The notes under the pieces are model-generated. The model saw only the letters and a program-made list of their open reading frames with translations, was not told the origin of the DNA and did not search any database. From NCBI RefSeq assembly GCF_023544445.1, contig NZ_JALPVJ010000031.1:1-64000 (forward strand): 64,000 bases of DNA. The letters run 5' to 3'. The translations under genes and the position numbers were made by a program. The number at the start of each line of letters is the position of its first letter. Position 1 is the first letter of the stretch. Shown here one piece after another: positions 25,864 through 34,868 of the stretch. The DNA comes from Actinoplanes sp. M2I2 (GTDB lineage Bacteria; Actinomycetota; Actinomycetes; Mycobacteriales; Micromonosporaceae).

Positions 25864-26751
25864 TCAGGCCTCGGGGATCTCGCGGCCGAAGGTCTCGAGG
25901 GTGACGGCTTGCGGCTCGGGGCCGCCGCGCTTGCCGGTGTCGAGCGCGTCGATCGCGGCGAGTTGCTCGCCGGTGAGGTCGAAGCCGAACACGTCGAAGT
26001 TCTCGGCGATCCGCTGCGGCTTGGTCGACTTGGGGATGACCTGACGGCCCTGCTGCAGGTGCCAGCGCAGCATGACCTGGGCCGGGGTCCTGCCGCAGGC
26101 CTTCGCGATCTCCCCGATCACCGGGTCCTGCAGCGCGTTGGTGTGCCCGCTGTCGCGGTAGAACGTGATGCCGCCGATGGGCGACCACGCCTGGTCGAGG
26201 ATGCCGTGCTCGACGTCGAACGCCTGCACCTCTCGCTGCTGGAAGTACGGGTGCACCTCGATCTGGTTCACCGCCGGCACGACCGTGGCCGTGTCGAGCA
26301 GCCGGGTCAGATGGTCGACCATGAAGTTGCTGACCCCGATGGCCCGGACCTTGCCGTCGGCCAGCAACTTTTCCAGGGCGCGGTAGGCCGCCAGGGTCTT
26401 GTCGAACTCCGACGGCAGTGCCTGGTGCAGGATCAGCAGGTCGATCTGGTCGACGCCCAGCTTGCCGGCGCCCTTGCCGAATGCGTGCAGGGTCTCGTCG
26501 TACCCGTAGTCGTTGATCCAGACCTTGGTCTCGATGAAGACCTCGGAGCGGTCGAGGCCGGACTTGGCGATCGCCTCGCCGACCTCCCGCTCGTTGCCGT
26601 ACGCGGCGGCGGTGTCGATGTGCCGGTAACCGGTCGACAGGGCGGCCAGGACGGCTTCGCGGGTCTCGTCGGGCGGGGTCTGGAAGACGCCGAGGCCGAT
26701 GGCGGGGATCTCGACGCCGTTGTTCAGCGTCAGGTCAGGCACGGTGGGCAT
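25864..26751 (-). CDS. Aldo/keto reductase, 2,5-diketogluconate reductase-like
   Basis: A 295-residue enzyme. LNNGVEIPAIGLGVFQTP, YRHIDTAAAYGNEREVG (catalytic Asp and Tyr), LLILHQALP in place of the LxHxP motif, and VIPKSTKPQRIAENFDVF match the AKR5 group that includes 2,5-diketo-D-gluconate reductases. The catalytic His is in LLILHQALP. It is the first gene of a leftward pair with the AKR at 24831. ATG at 26751 begins MPTVPDLTLNNG. Confidence 0.9.
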   Translation of the reverse strand: MPTVPDLTLNNGVEIPAIGLGVFQTPPDETREAVLAALSTGYRHIDTAAAYGNEREVGEAIAKSGLDRSEVFIETKVWINDYGYDETLHAFGKGAGKLGVDQIDLLILHQALPSEFDKTLAAYRALEKLLADGKVRAIGVSNFMVDHLTRLLDTATVVPAVNQIEVHPYFQQREVQAFDVEHGILDQAWSPIGGITFYRDSGHTNALQDPVIGEIAKACGRTPAQVMLRWHLQQGRQVIPKSTKPQRIAENFDVFGFDLTGEQLAAIDALDTGKRGGPEPQAVTLETFGREIPEA

Positions 26752-26832
26752 AAGCAGTTCCCTCGGTTCCGGGCGACAGGCGGACGGTGATCCCCCTCGA
26801 CGTACCCGGCCTGACGCCGGCAAACATCGGTG

Positions 26833-27198
26833 TCAGTTCAGGCAGAGGCAGAAGGGGTGACCGGCCGGGTCCAGGAAGACCCGGTAGGACGTACCGGGCT
26901 GGTCCGGATGCCTGGTCGCGCCCAGCTCGATCACCGCCGCCTCGGCCGCGTCGAGATCGTCGACGAGCAGATCGAGGTGCATCTGCTGGGGCCGCTCCTG
27001 GGTCGGCCACGTCGGGGGCCGGTAGTCGTCCACCCGATGGAAGGAGAGACACCGGCCTTGCTGACCCTCCTCGCTGCAGGCCGAGGCCCGGTCGGCGGAG
27101 ACGTCGATCGTCCAGTCCAGCATCGCGCCGTAGAACCGGGCCAGCGCTCCGGGTTCGGGGCAGTCGAGGACGATGAGAGGCGAGTGAGCGATGGCCAT
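26833..27198 (-). CDS. VOC-family protein (glyoxalase/bleomycin-resistance fold)
   Basis: About 121 residues forming one paired beta-alpha-beta-beta-beta unit: MAIAHSPLIVLDCPEPGALARFYGAML, a middle MHLDLLVDDLDAAEAAVIELGA, and a FLDPAGHPFCLCLN ending. Metal-ligand positions (His in MHLD and Glu/Cys near the end) are partly altered, so it may bind rather than convert its ligand. An alternative ATG lies at 27207. It stands alone. Confidence 0.8.
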   Translation of the reverse strand: MAIAHSPLIVLDCPEPGALARFYGAMLDWTIDVSADRASACSEEGQQGRCLSFHRVDDYRPPTWPTQERPQQMHLDLLVDDLDAAEAAVIELGATRHPDQPGTSYRVFLDPAGHPFCLCLN

Positions 27199-27228
27199 GC
27201 GGACCACGATATCGACGTCTGTCGCCGG

Positions 27229-27732
27229 TCAACCGTCGCGGCGGGCTTGTCTGCGGGCGCCGGCCGCCCGCGTCGAGGCGTGGCGCTTCGGCAGGCCGCC
27301 ATGGTCGGGTTGCCGGTCGCGGCGCTGGGGTGACCGGGCCTCGTTGCGCGGGCGGGGCGGGGGCGGCGGGTCGACGTTGCCCGGCTGCCGGGCCTCGGCC
27401 AGGCGCTCGGCGCGCAGCGCCTCGACGCTGGCCCGGGCGGCGGCGGACACCGCGTCGCTGACCCGGGCGAGCGCGTCCTCGAACACTTCGGCCTTGGCGC
27501 GGCTGCGGGTGCTCTTCGGGTACGCCCGGCCGCGGGCACCCACCTCCCCGACGCGGGTGGCGGCCTGTCTGCGGTAGACCTTCTGATGCTTGTCGCGGGC
27601 CCGGCGGATGCGGGTGTGCACGTCGAGCAGCCCGTCCTCGTCCAGCCCGGCCAGGTTGTCCGGCTCGGACTCCCGGAACAGCAGCAGCTCGGTCTCGGTC
27701 AGCGAGTTGACCATGCCTTGCAGGTCGCTCAT
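27229..27732 (-). CDS. Conserved hypothetical protein, basic C-terminus
   Basis: A 167-residue protein. The helical N-terminal part (SLTETELLLFRESEPDNLAGLDEDGLLDVHTRIRRARDKHQKVYRRQ) resembles a short nucleic-acid or ribosome-associated helix bundle. The C-terminal 50 residues are disordered, rich in Pro, Arg and Gln. I do not recognise a function. It lies 15 bp from the larger hydrolase gene, in the same direction. Confidence 0.7.
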   Translation of the reverse strand: MSDLQGMVNSLTETELLLFRESEPDNLAGLDEDGLLDVHTRIRRARDKHQKVYRRQAATRVGEVGARGRAYPKSTRSRAKAEVFEDALARVSDAVSAAARASVEALRAERLAEARQPGNVDPPPPPRPRNEARSPQRRDRQPDHGGLPKRHASTRAAGARRQARRDG

Positions 27733-27747
27733 CGATCCTCTCCTGTC

Positions 27748-29370
27748 TCAGTCGGCTATCAGATCGGTCAGGGCGGCCGTACGTTCCGCGGTCCAGCCGG
27801 GCGGCGGCGCGATCTCGGCCCAGGCGGTGACCGGGGCGGCGCCGAAGTTGTGGCCGTGGCCGGGCGGCACGTCGTTCGAGACGGCCATGTCGGCGGAGAC
27901 CTGCGCCCAGGTGATCAGCGGGTACCAGCGCATGGCCGGCAGCACGTCGTGGCCGCGTCTCTCGGCGAGCCAGTCGGGGCGGCTCAGCGCGAGACCGGGC
28001 GACCACCAGGTGATCGGGTCCGAGGGGTATTGCAGGTAGACCACCCGCGGCCGGTCCCACGGGGTCGCCGGGCGGGCCAGGTCGGCGGCCGGGTCGGCGG
28101 CGAACCGGATCATCCGGCCCCGCTCGTAGTGCGGGAGCACCTCGGGCGTACCCGGGTCGCGGTCCTCGACGAACCGGCGCCACAGCTCGTTGCTGGAGGG
28201 TGGACCGACGAGCAGCATCCCGTCGACCCGGTTGCGGATGTCGCCGTCGCCGCTGAACGCCGCCTCGGAGCCGAACGAGCCGAGGCTCTCGCCGAAGACG
28301 AGCAGTTTCGGGCGCCGGTCGGCCGGCAGTCTCGACCACACCCCGTAGACCTCGTCGACCAGCGCCCGGCCGGCCGCCCGGGCCCGGTCCCGGTCGACCA
28401 GGAACGAGATGACGCTGGGCAGGTAGGAGTACTGCATCGAGACCAGAGCGGTGTCGCCGTTGTAGAGGTACTCCAGCGGGTCGACGCCCTGCGCGTTGAC
28501 CCATCCGGTGCCGGTGGTGGTGATCAGGCACAGCACGGCCCGGGAGAATCCGCCCGTACGCTCCAGCTCGCGCACGGCCAGCTCGGCGCGTTCGATCGGC
28601 GTGCCGGCCGAGTCGAGGCCCGCGTACACCCGGATCGGTTCCGCGGGCGGACGACCCGAGAAGTCCCGCAGGTCGGCCGCGCTCGGTCCGCCGCCGATGA
28701 AGGTCCGCCCCTGGTTGCCGAGCGACGCCCAGCTCAACAGCGATCCGGGCCCACCCGAGCGGTACGCCGAGACCGGCGCGGCCACGTCCGGCTGCGTCTC
28801 GGAGTTGACCGCCGCGAACGTCCGGTCGGCCGCCCGGAAGAGCCCGCGGACGAGCAGGCCGTTGGCCACGACCACCAGCAGAACGGCCATCGCGGCCACG
28901 CCCAGCGCCCGGGCCGCCGGCGCCGCCACTCCCCGGCCGAGCAACCCGGTCAGCGCGTGGGTGCCCCGGCGGACGAGGCGCGCGAGCCCGATGACGACGA
29001 CGAGCAGGACGGCGGCGGGCAGCAGGCTCAGCAGATAGACGGCGCGGGGCGGCGGTGACAGGCCGACCAGCCGGTGGATCTGCGCCTGCCAGCCCGAGCC
29101 CAGCCAGAGGAACACCACGATCAGCACGGCGGCCGCCCCGGCCAGCACCCGCCAGGCCGTCCGGCTCGGGACCGGCAGCGCCGGCCGTCCCGAGATCCAC
29201 CGGGCCAGCCAGCCACCGAGCACGCCGGCGCCGTAGCCGACCGCCGCGAGAAGACCACCGATCAGTCCCTGGAAGAGCCACCCACGAGGCAGCAGGGACG
29301 GGGTGAGCGAGGCGCAGAAGAACAGCAGGGCCCCGGCCAGCCCGAGGTAGGTGTAGCGAAGACGCGCCAC
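27748..29370 (-). CDS. Membrane-anchored alpha/beta-hydrolase
   Basis: A 540-residue protein. The N-terminal 200 residues hold five or so helices, starting LTPSLLPRGWLFQGLIGG, a pattern shared by an actinobacterial alpha/beta-hydrolase family with a membrane domain. The C-terminal extracytoplasmic or cytosolic hydrolase has nucleophile elbow GESLGS and a late GHGHNF His. Substrate unknown; lipid or ester hydrolysis is plausible. It precedes a hypothetical gene in the same direction, probably co-transcribed. Confidence 0.8.
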   Translation of the reverse strand: MARLRYTYLGLAGALLFFCASLTPSLLPRGWLFQGLIGGLLAAVGYGAGVLGGWLARWISGRPALPVPSRTAWRVLAGAAAVLIVVFLWLGSGWQAQIHRLVGLSPPPRAVYLLSLLPAAVLLVVVIGLARLVRRGTHALTGLLGRGVAAPAARALGVAAMAVLLVVVANGLLVRGLFRAADRTFAAVNSETQPDVAAPVSAYRSGGPGSLLSWASLGNQGRTFIGGGPSAADLRDFSGRPPAEPIRVYAGLDSAGTPIERAELAVRELERTGGFSRAVLCLITTTGTGWVNAQGVDPLEYLYNGDTALVSMQYSYLPSVISFLVDRDRARAAGRALVDEVYGVWSRLPADRRPKLLVFGESLGSFGSEAAFSGDGDIRNRVDGMLLVGPPSSNELWRRFVEDRDPGTPEVLPHYERGRMIRFAADPAADLARPATPWDRPRVVYLQYPSDPITWWSPGLALSRPDWLAERRGHDVLPAMRWYPLITWAQVSADMAVSNDVPPGHGHNFGAAPVTAWAEIAPPPGWTAERTAALTDLIAD

Positions 29371-29493
29371 AGCTCTCCCTTCCGGCCGGCGTAGGCCGGT
29401 CGTCTCGGAGCATCCCCGCCCCCGGGCCCGGCCGCCTCACCCCTTCCGGGTGAGAGCCGGGCCGGTACGGGGTGGCGCCGGTAGGGTCGGGCG

Positions 29494-29745
29494 GTGTTTC
29501 CCAGTCCCCGGTGGCGGCAGCTGATCGACGAGGGCGACGCGGACAGCTGGGCGGCCCGGCAGGCGGTCGGCGAGCCGGTGACCGAGGCGCAGAATGCTCG
29601 GGACCAGCACGCCGCATACGCCCTGCATGTCGCGCGCAAGCGGCCCGACCTGGACGGGCCGTGGACCGGGACGCCCGAACCGCGCCTGGACACGTACCGG
29701 TCAGATCTTCACCGTGTGATCGAGCTGACCGCCGGTGGGGTATAG
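29494..29745 (+). CDS. Small hypothetical protein, 83 residues
   Basis: A hydrophilic protein with no membrane segment. It is rich in Asp, Arg and Trp (FPSPRWRQLIDEGDADSWAARQAVGEPVTEAQNARDQ). GTG start at 29494. No family recognised. It sits 34 bp before another hypothetical gene in the same direction, so they may share a transcript. Confidence 0.6.
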   Translation: MFPSPRWRQLIDEGDADSWAARQAVGEPVTEAQNARDQHAAYALHVARKRPDLDGPWTGTPEPRLDTYRSDLHRVIELTAGGV

Positions 29746-29779
29746 GACTGCCAGACATTACCGATCGTGAGGATTCACC

Positions 29780-30283
29780 GTGAGTGACGAACCGCTGTAC
29801 TCGATGCTCGGTTTCACCGATTCGGAGTGGGGGCTGCTCGTCGGCCTGCCGCAGTCGGTGCTCACCGCGGCCAGCGCGGCCTCGCCCGACAGCACGCGCA
29901 AGACCCGGGCCGAGACGGCCGCCGGCCTGGACGTCATCTCGGACGCGCGGGCGTCGGCCAGCCCCATGGTCGCGGCGGTCGCCGGGGCGATCCTGTCCCG
30001 CGCGGGCGACCCCGAGCTGGGTGAGGAGCCGCCGGTCATCGAGCCGAGCGACCCCATCGCGTACGTCGAGGACGTGCTCGGCCGGGCCGCCGAGGCCAAT
30101 GCCCTGCTGGTCGCCAAGGCCGAGCAGGCCGACGCCGAGACCTACAAGCACTGGCTCGTCGAGATCGCCGAGAGTGTCGTCGGCGCGGCCTCCACGGGTG
30201 GCGTGCTGGGCCTCGGCGGCGAGACGGTCACCGACAGCGAGCGGGCGTTCCGCGACGACCTGGCCAAGGCCCTGGCCGACTGA
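29780..30283 (+). CDS. Conserved hypothetical protein, 167 residues
   Basis: An acidic, alanine-rich, mostly helical cytosolic protein. SMLGFTDSEWGLLVGLPQSVLTAASAASPDSTRKTRAETAAG opens it. A glycine-rich turn GGVLGLGGETVTDSERAF lies near the end, followed by FRDDLAKALAD. No catalytic motif recognised. GTG start at 29780. It ends before a strong hairpin. Confidence 0.7.
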   Translation: MSDEPLYSMLGFTDSEWGLLVGLPQSVLTAASAASPDSTRKTRAETAAGLDVISDARASASPMVAAVAGAILSRAGDPELGEEPPVIEPSDPIAYVEDVLGRAAEANALLVAKAEQADAETYKHWLVEIAESVVGAASTGGVLGLGGETVTDSERAFRDDLAKALAD

Positions 30284-30293
30284 CGCGGGGATG

Positions 30294-30331
30294 GAGCCGG
30301 CTCCAGCGGTACCAACGCTTGGAGCCGGCTC
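30294..30331 (+). terminator. Hairpin after the 167-residue hypothetical
   Basis: GAGCCGGCTCCAGCG (30294-30308) pairs with CGCTTGGAGCCGGCTC (30316-30331) with one bulged T and a seven-base loop. No T run follows, so it is a structural or weak terminator between the hypothetical gene and the AraC gene. Confidence 0.6.
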
Positions 30332-30377
30332 TCGCCGCGCGGCGGTCGGCATGGGCCGGGTTGGCTACTGTTCGGGC

Positions 30378-31316
30378 ATGTATCGCTGGAACGAGCCGGG
30401 TTCGATACCGACGGCCGACGCCTGGCGGGAATCTTTCATCGACCTGCACGGGGCGAGCCGGGTCACCCTGACGGATGCCGGCCCGTGGGCGGGGCGGCTG
30501 GAATGGCAGCGGTCACGGTCGTACGGCATCGCCCTGTGCGGCAACGTCCGCGAGGAGTTCGTACGGGAGCGGCGGCACATCCGGACGGACCCGCGCGGCG
30601 CTGTCGAGCTGCTGGTGCCGACGGCCGGGAGCGCCCAGGTGGAGCAGGCCGCGGCCGCGGGCGAGATCCGGCCGGGCACCCTCGCGCTGTGCGACGTGGA
30701 CCGCCCGGTGACCTTCGCCCACGGCGAGACGTTCCAGTCGGTCGCGCTGATCTTCCCCGGTGAGGCGATGCACCGGCGCAATCCCGCCGCGGCCCGCAAT
30801 GCGCAGGTCTTCGACGGCACCGCGGGGCTCGGCCGGCTGATCCGGCAGACGGTGCTCACCCTCCAGCAGGAGCGGGAACACTTCTCCGAGGCGACCTTCG
30901 ACATCGCCTGCGACCAGTTGCTCGACCTGCTCTGCCTGGTCGCCGACGGCGCCGGCGACTCGGCGCCGACCGCCCAGCGACGAGAGGTCGAGGCGCAGGT
31001 GAGGCAGTACGTCCGCCGTCACGCGGCCGACCCCGGCCTCTCCATCACCGGCATCGCCCGGGTTCTGGGCTGGTCGGCCCGATACCTGCAGGATGTGTTG
31101 CAGGCCGTCGGCACCACCTCCCGCGACCTGATCCGCTCGGAGCGGCTGCGGCTGGCCCGGACCCGACTGGCCAGTTCGACCTGGGACAACCGGTCGATCG
31201 CGCAGGTCGCGCACGCGTCCGGGTTCGCCAGCCACGCCTCGTTCGCCACCGCCTACCGTCGCGAGTTCGGCGTCACACCCCGCGAGACCCGCGGCGACCG
31301 CCGCGGTGAGCCCTGA
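30378..31316 (+). CDS. AraC-family transcription regulator
   Basis: A 312-residue regulator. The N-terminal sensor domain covers about 1-190; the C-terminal two-HTH domain includes ITGIARVLGWSARYLQDVLQAVG and SIAQVAHASGFASHASFATAYRREFGVTPRETR. The N-terminal part is of the AraC_binding_2 kind (HIRTDPRGAVELLVPTAG). It converges with the SDR gene, its possible neighbour in function. Ligand unknown. Confidence 0.9.
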   Translation: MYRWNEPGSIPTADAWRESFIDLHGASRVTLTDAGPWAGRLEWQRSRSYGIALCGNVREEFVRERRHIRTDPRGAVELLVPTAGSAQVEQAAAAGEIRPGTLALCDVDRPVTFAHGETFQSVALIFPGEAMHRRNPAAARNAQVFDGTAGLGRLIRQTVLTLQQEREHFSEATFDIACDQLLDLLCLVADGAGDSAPTAQRREVEAQVRQYVRRHAADPGLSITGIARVLGWSARYLQDVLQAVGTTSRDLIRSERLRLARTRLASSTWDNRSIAQVAHASGFASHASFATAYRREFGVTPRETRGDRRGEP

Positions 31317-31324
31317 GCCGGACC

Positions 31325-32068
31325 TCAGGCGAGGGCGCCACCGTCGACCCGAACGATGCTGCCGGTGATGTAGCCGGCATCCGGCCCGACCAGGAACGCC
31401 ACCACACCGGCGACCTCGTCGGCCCGGGCGTAGCGGTGCATCGGGATGACCGCCTGAAGCATGAACTGGCCGCCCTCGGAATCCTTCGGCATGGCCATGT
31501 CGGTGTCGATGATGCCGCACTCGATGACGTTCACGTTGATCCCGCGCGCGGCGTAATCCTGGGCCCACCCGCGGGTGTACGCCGTGACCGCAGCCTTGGT
31601 CGCCGCGTAGTCGGACATGCCGGCTGCGAAGGTCTTGCTGGCAACACCGGACGACAGGTTCACGATCCGGCCGCCCTCGCGCATGTGCCGCACGGCCCGG
31701 TAGGTCGTGTCGGCGACACCGGTCAGGTTGATCGCGACCTGCTCATCGCGGACGGCGTCGGTGTTCTCCCCGGGCCGGAAGACGCCGGCGCTGTTGACCA
31801 GGATGTCGATCCGGCCGAACTGCTCAGCGACCGCGTCCACCATGGCCGTCACCTGGGCCCGGTCGGACTGGTCGGCCTGAATGCCCTCGGCGCGCACGCC
31901 CTGAGACCGCAGTTCCTCGACCACCGTCTTGGCCTTCTCCGCCTGTGCGGCGTAGGTGATGACCACGTCCGCGCCCAGCGCAGCCAGCCGCCGGGCCGTC
32001 GCCGCGCCGATCCCCCGGCTGCCCCCGGTCACCAGCGCCACCTTGCCCGACAGAATCTTCTCGCTCAC
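31325..32068 (-). CDS. Short-chain dehydrogenase/reductase (3-ketoacyl reductase-like)
   Basis: A 247-residue classical SDR. GGSRGIGAATARRLA is the cofactor motif, NSAGVFRPG and the catalytic YAATKAAV Tyr/Lys pair follow, then ADEVAGVVAFLVGPDAGYITGSIVRVDGG. It uses NAD(P)H. GTG start at 32068. Its C-terminal end is the usual complete one. In the oxidative neighbourhood it may reduce ketones or act with the FAD monooxygenase; no direct evidence. Confidence 0.92.
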   Translation of the reverse strand: MSEKILSGKVALVTGGSRGIGAATARRLAALGADVVITYAAQAEKAKTVVEELRSQGVRAEGIQADQSDRAQVTAMVDAVAEQFGRIDILVNSAGVFRPGENTDAVRDEQVAINLTGVADTTYRAVRHMREGGRIVNLSSGVASKTFAAGMSDYAATKAAVTAYTRGWAQDYAARGINVNVIECGIIDTDMAMPKDSEGGQFMLQAVIPMHRYARADEVAGVVAFLVGPDAGYITGSIVRVDGGALA

Positions 32069-32236
32069 GAGCCACTCACTCCTTGTGAAATCCGCGCCTA
32101 CCCCGTGCCCGGTCCACTCTCCCGGCCGGGGCGCGCGCGGTCTTTCGCTGCGGCGCACAGCGCTTGCGCCGGGGCGCAGAGAAACCAGCGGCTGGGTCAG
32201 GTGGCGACCACACTGGACGAAGACAGGGCCGGCGTC

Positions 32237-32281
32237 GGCCGACGCGGAGCCGGCCGACGCGGAGCCGGCCGACGCCGGGCC
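32237..32281. repeat. Three-copy 15-bp tandem repeat next to the FAD monooxygenase stop
   Basis: GGCCGACGCGGAGCC occurs at 32237-32251 and 32252-32266, with a third copy (two changes) at 32267-32281. The array ends two bases before the monooxygenase stop codon at 32284-32286. It lies in the 215-bp gap that otherwise holds no gene I can support. Confidence 0.8.
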
Positions 32282-32283
32282 GG

Positions 32284-33393
32284 TCAGGTGGGCGGGCGCC
32301 AGGTGAGCACCGGGTCCATCTGGCGGAGGACCAGGCTGGGCCCGAGCTTTCCGGCGAGCGCCATCCCCGCGTTCCGCAGCGCGGCGGCCGGGCCGTGCAG
32401 CCCGGCCAGGTGGGCGATCCGGCGTGAGGCGGCGGCCACCGCCGAGGTTCGCGGGACGCGCTCGGCCGAATAGCGATCGAGCGAGCCGGCGTGGGTGGCC
32501 AGCACCACCGCGTCCTCGAGAGCCTGGCATGCGCCCTGGCCCAGATTGGGTGTCATGGCGTGGGCCGCGTCGCCGAGCAGGGCGACCCGTCCCCGGTGGA
32601 AGGTCGGCGGCGTGGGATCGAGGCAGCGGATGTCGGTGCGGATCACGTCGCCGGCCGCCTCGATCAGCGCCGGGATGGGCGCGTGCCAGCCGGCGAAGTG
32701 CCGCGCCAGCTCGGCCCGCTCGTCGGCCGCGGTCTGCTGGGGTGGGGCCGGCGCGGTGGCATAGCAGTAGACGCGTCCGTCGCCGAGGGCCACGACGCCG
32801 AACACCTTGCCGTCGCCCCACGTCTCGCTCAGCTTCAGCTCCCCGGCCGGCCGGCCGACGATGAGACGCCAGCTCGTCACGCCGGCGTAGACCGGGGGCG
32901 CCACCTGAGGGAAGAGCTTCTGCCGGACGGCCGACCGCAGCCCGTCGGCCGCGACCACCAGCCCGGCGGTGAGCGTGCCGTCAGCGGTGACCACCGTGCC
33001 GTCGGCCGACACGTCCGAGACCGCCCGGCCCAGGCGCAGCGTGCCCGGGGCCAGCGCGTCGGCGAGCACCCGGACGAGCGCGGGCCGGTGCACCACGATC
33101 GTCGGCTCACCGAACCGCCGTTCGGCGGCGGCCGCGTCGGTGCGCGCGATCCACCGGCCGTCGGGACGCCGCACGCCGGCCGTGCCCTGCAGCGCCGCGA
33201 GCGAGCGAACCGGCCCGCCCACGCCCAGGTGGTCGAGGGCGCGCAGGGCGTTGGGGGCCACGGCCAGGCCCGCCCCCACGTCCTCCAGCGCCGCCGCCCG
33301 CTCGAGGACGGTGACCGACCAGCCGCGTCGTTGCAGCGCCAGGGCCGCCGCCAGCCCTCCGATGCCCGCGCCCACCACCACCGCGTCCGCCAT
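32284..33393 (-). CDS. FAD-dependent monooxygenase (aromatic hydroxylase type)
   Basis: A 369-residue flavoprotein of the PHBH fold. GAGIGGLAAALALQRRGW is the FAD Rossmann motif. The DG motif appears as VVAADGLRSAVRQ, and the GD motif as ALLGDAAHAMTPNLGQGACQALEDA. It hydroxylates or epoxidises aromatic or related compounds using NAD(P)H and O2. The substrate is unknown. It shares direction and proximity with the SDR and P450, so it may belong to the same pathway. ATG start at 33393 (MADAVVVGAG). Confidence 0.92.
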   Translation of the reverse strand: MADAVVVGAGIGGLAAALALQRRGWSVTVLERAAALEDVGAGLAVAPNALRALDHLGVGGPVRSLAALQGTAGVRRPDGRWIARTDAAAAERRFGEPTIVVHRPALVRVLADALAPGTLRLGRAVSDVSADGTVVTADGTLTAGLVVAADGLRSAVRQKLFPQVAPPVYAGVTSWRLIVGRPAGELKLSETWGDGKVFGVVALGDGRVYCYATAPAPPQQTAADERAELARHFAGWHAPIPALIEAAGDVIRTDIRCLDPTPPTFHRGRVALLGDAAHAMTPNLGQGACQALEDAVVLATHAGSLDRYSAERVPRTSAVAAASRRIAHLAGLHGPAAALRNAGMALAGKLGPSLVLRQMDPVLTWRPPT

Positions 33394-33474
33394 GTCCCGA
33401 TCCTTGCACCTCGGCACGGCCCGGTCGGCCCCTGTGGACAACCGGCCCGGCACCCGTCGGACCGGAGCGGGACG

Positions 33475-34800
33475 TCAGGGCGCCCGGACCCCGGCCACCC
33501 TCACCCGGAAGGACCACGCCGGGCCGGGCGTCGGCGTCACCTTGCGGGCCAGCTCGTAGTCCGGCGGGTCGAGGCGCAGGTCGAGGCGGTGGAACAGGCG
33601 GGCCATCGTGACCATCATCTGCACGTCGGCCAGGGTCTTGCCGAGGCACACGTGCTGTCCCCGCCCGTACGGTGAATAGGCCCCGGCCCCCAGGTGCTCC
33701 GCGCGCGGCTTCTCGTAACGGTCGATGTCGAAGCGCATCGGGTCGGGGAAGTGCTCCTCGAGGAAATGCGGCACGGTCGTGCCGACGTAGAGGCTCTCGC
33801 CGGCCGCTATCCGGTGGCCCTGGAACTCGAAGTCACGGGTCGCGGTGCGCATCTGCACCACCGCGATCGGATAGAGCCGCATCGTCTCCATCAGGGCGCC
33901 GCGGATCGACGGGATGCCGCGCAGATCCTTCTCGGTGAGTGTCCCGCGGGCAAAGAGCTCGTCGGCCTCGGCCCGCACCCGCGCGAGCACGTCGGGGTGT
34001 TTGAGGACGGCATAGACGAACGCGGAGATGGTGTTGGCGACGGTGTCGAGGCCGGCGACGTACGGGCCGGTGACGCTGATCATCAGGTCCGAGGCGGGCA
34101 TCGCGTCCGGTCGTTCCCGGTGGGCCCGCAGCAGGTCGTCGATGAGCACCGCGGGCTTGCCGCCGGACCGGCTCCTCTCCTCGATCATCTTGGTGGCGAG
34201 CTCGGCCACCCGGGCCTTGGCCCGCCGGTAGCGCGGGTCGCGCAGCAGGATCCGCGGCCGTTGCCGGGTGACCAGCACGTTGAGGATGTACTGGGTGGCC
34301 AGCCGGATGTCGGCGACGTACTCGGGCCGGGAGGCGCCGGTGAGCAGCTCGCCGAGCTGATCGGTGACCAGTTCCTGCATCGAGCGCAGCACGGGCACCG
34401 TGGTGCCGGGCCGCCAGGCGCGGTCGAGGTTGCGGTCGGTGATCGCCACGACCTCGTCGAGCCGGTCGGCGATGGCCTCGCGGGAGTAGCCGCGCCGCAT
34501 GATGTCGCGCAGCTCCTTGTGAGCGGGGCCGTCCTCGCCGGGCAGGGTGCGGGTGGCGCCGTACTCGTCGACCAGCCCCCGCCAGAACTCCTTGGACCGC
34601 AGGCACTCGCGGCCCTCGCGGGTGCCCAGGAACTCGGCCGCCACGGGCCCGGCGATCACCGGATGCTCGCGGCCCATCACCCGGACGCGGAAGACCGGCC
34701 CGTGCTCGCGATAGCAGTCGACGAAGAACCGCGCGGGGTCCTTGGCCATCGCCACCGCGTTCCCGACCACCGGAAGCCCCCGCACAACTGGAGTCGTCAC
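33475..34800 (-). CDS. Cytochrome P450
   Basis: A 441-residue haem monooxygenase. The oxygen-activating helix has AGLDT; the ExxR motif is in ETMRLYP. The haem-binding loop is YGRGQHVCLG, with the cysteine codon at 33646-33648 and tyrosine where the consensus has phenylalanine. The acid-alcohol pair (D-T) is intact, so activity is expected. GTG start at 34800. No ferredoxin gene is adjacent; redox partners must be elsewhere. Divergent AraC gene 68 bp upstream may control it. Confidence 0.9.
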   Translation of the reverse strand: MTTPVVRGLPVVGNAVAMAKDPARFFVDCYREHGPVFRVRVMGREHPVIAGPVAAEFLGTREGRECLRSKEFWRGLVDEYGATRTLPGEDGPAHKELRDIMRRGYSREAIADRLDEVVAITDRNLDRAWRPGTTVPVLRSMQELVTDQLGELLTGASRPEYVADIRLATQYILNVLVTRQRPRILLRDPRYRRAKARVAELATKMIEERSRSGGKPAVLIDDLLRAHRERPDAMPASDLMISVTGPYVAGLDTVANTISAFVYAVLKHPDVLARVRAEADELFARGTLTEKDLRGIPSIRGALMETMRLYPIAVVQMRTATRDFEFQGHRIAAGESLYVGTTVPHFLEEHFPDPMRFDIDRYEKPRAEHLGAGAYSPYGRGQHVCLGKTLADVQMMVTMARLFHRLDLRLDPPDYELARKVTPTPGPAWSFRVRVAGVRAP

Positions 34801-34868
34801 GTCACGGATCGTATCGACGCCGGGCAGATCGAATCGACGGCCCGGGCATGCCAACGTAGGGTCGCAGG

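Noticed and set aside
26735..30352. An open frame of about 1,200 codons on the minus strand across several genes
   Set aside because: It crosses genes with recognisable domains in another frame, so it is an artefact of high GC content.
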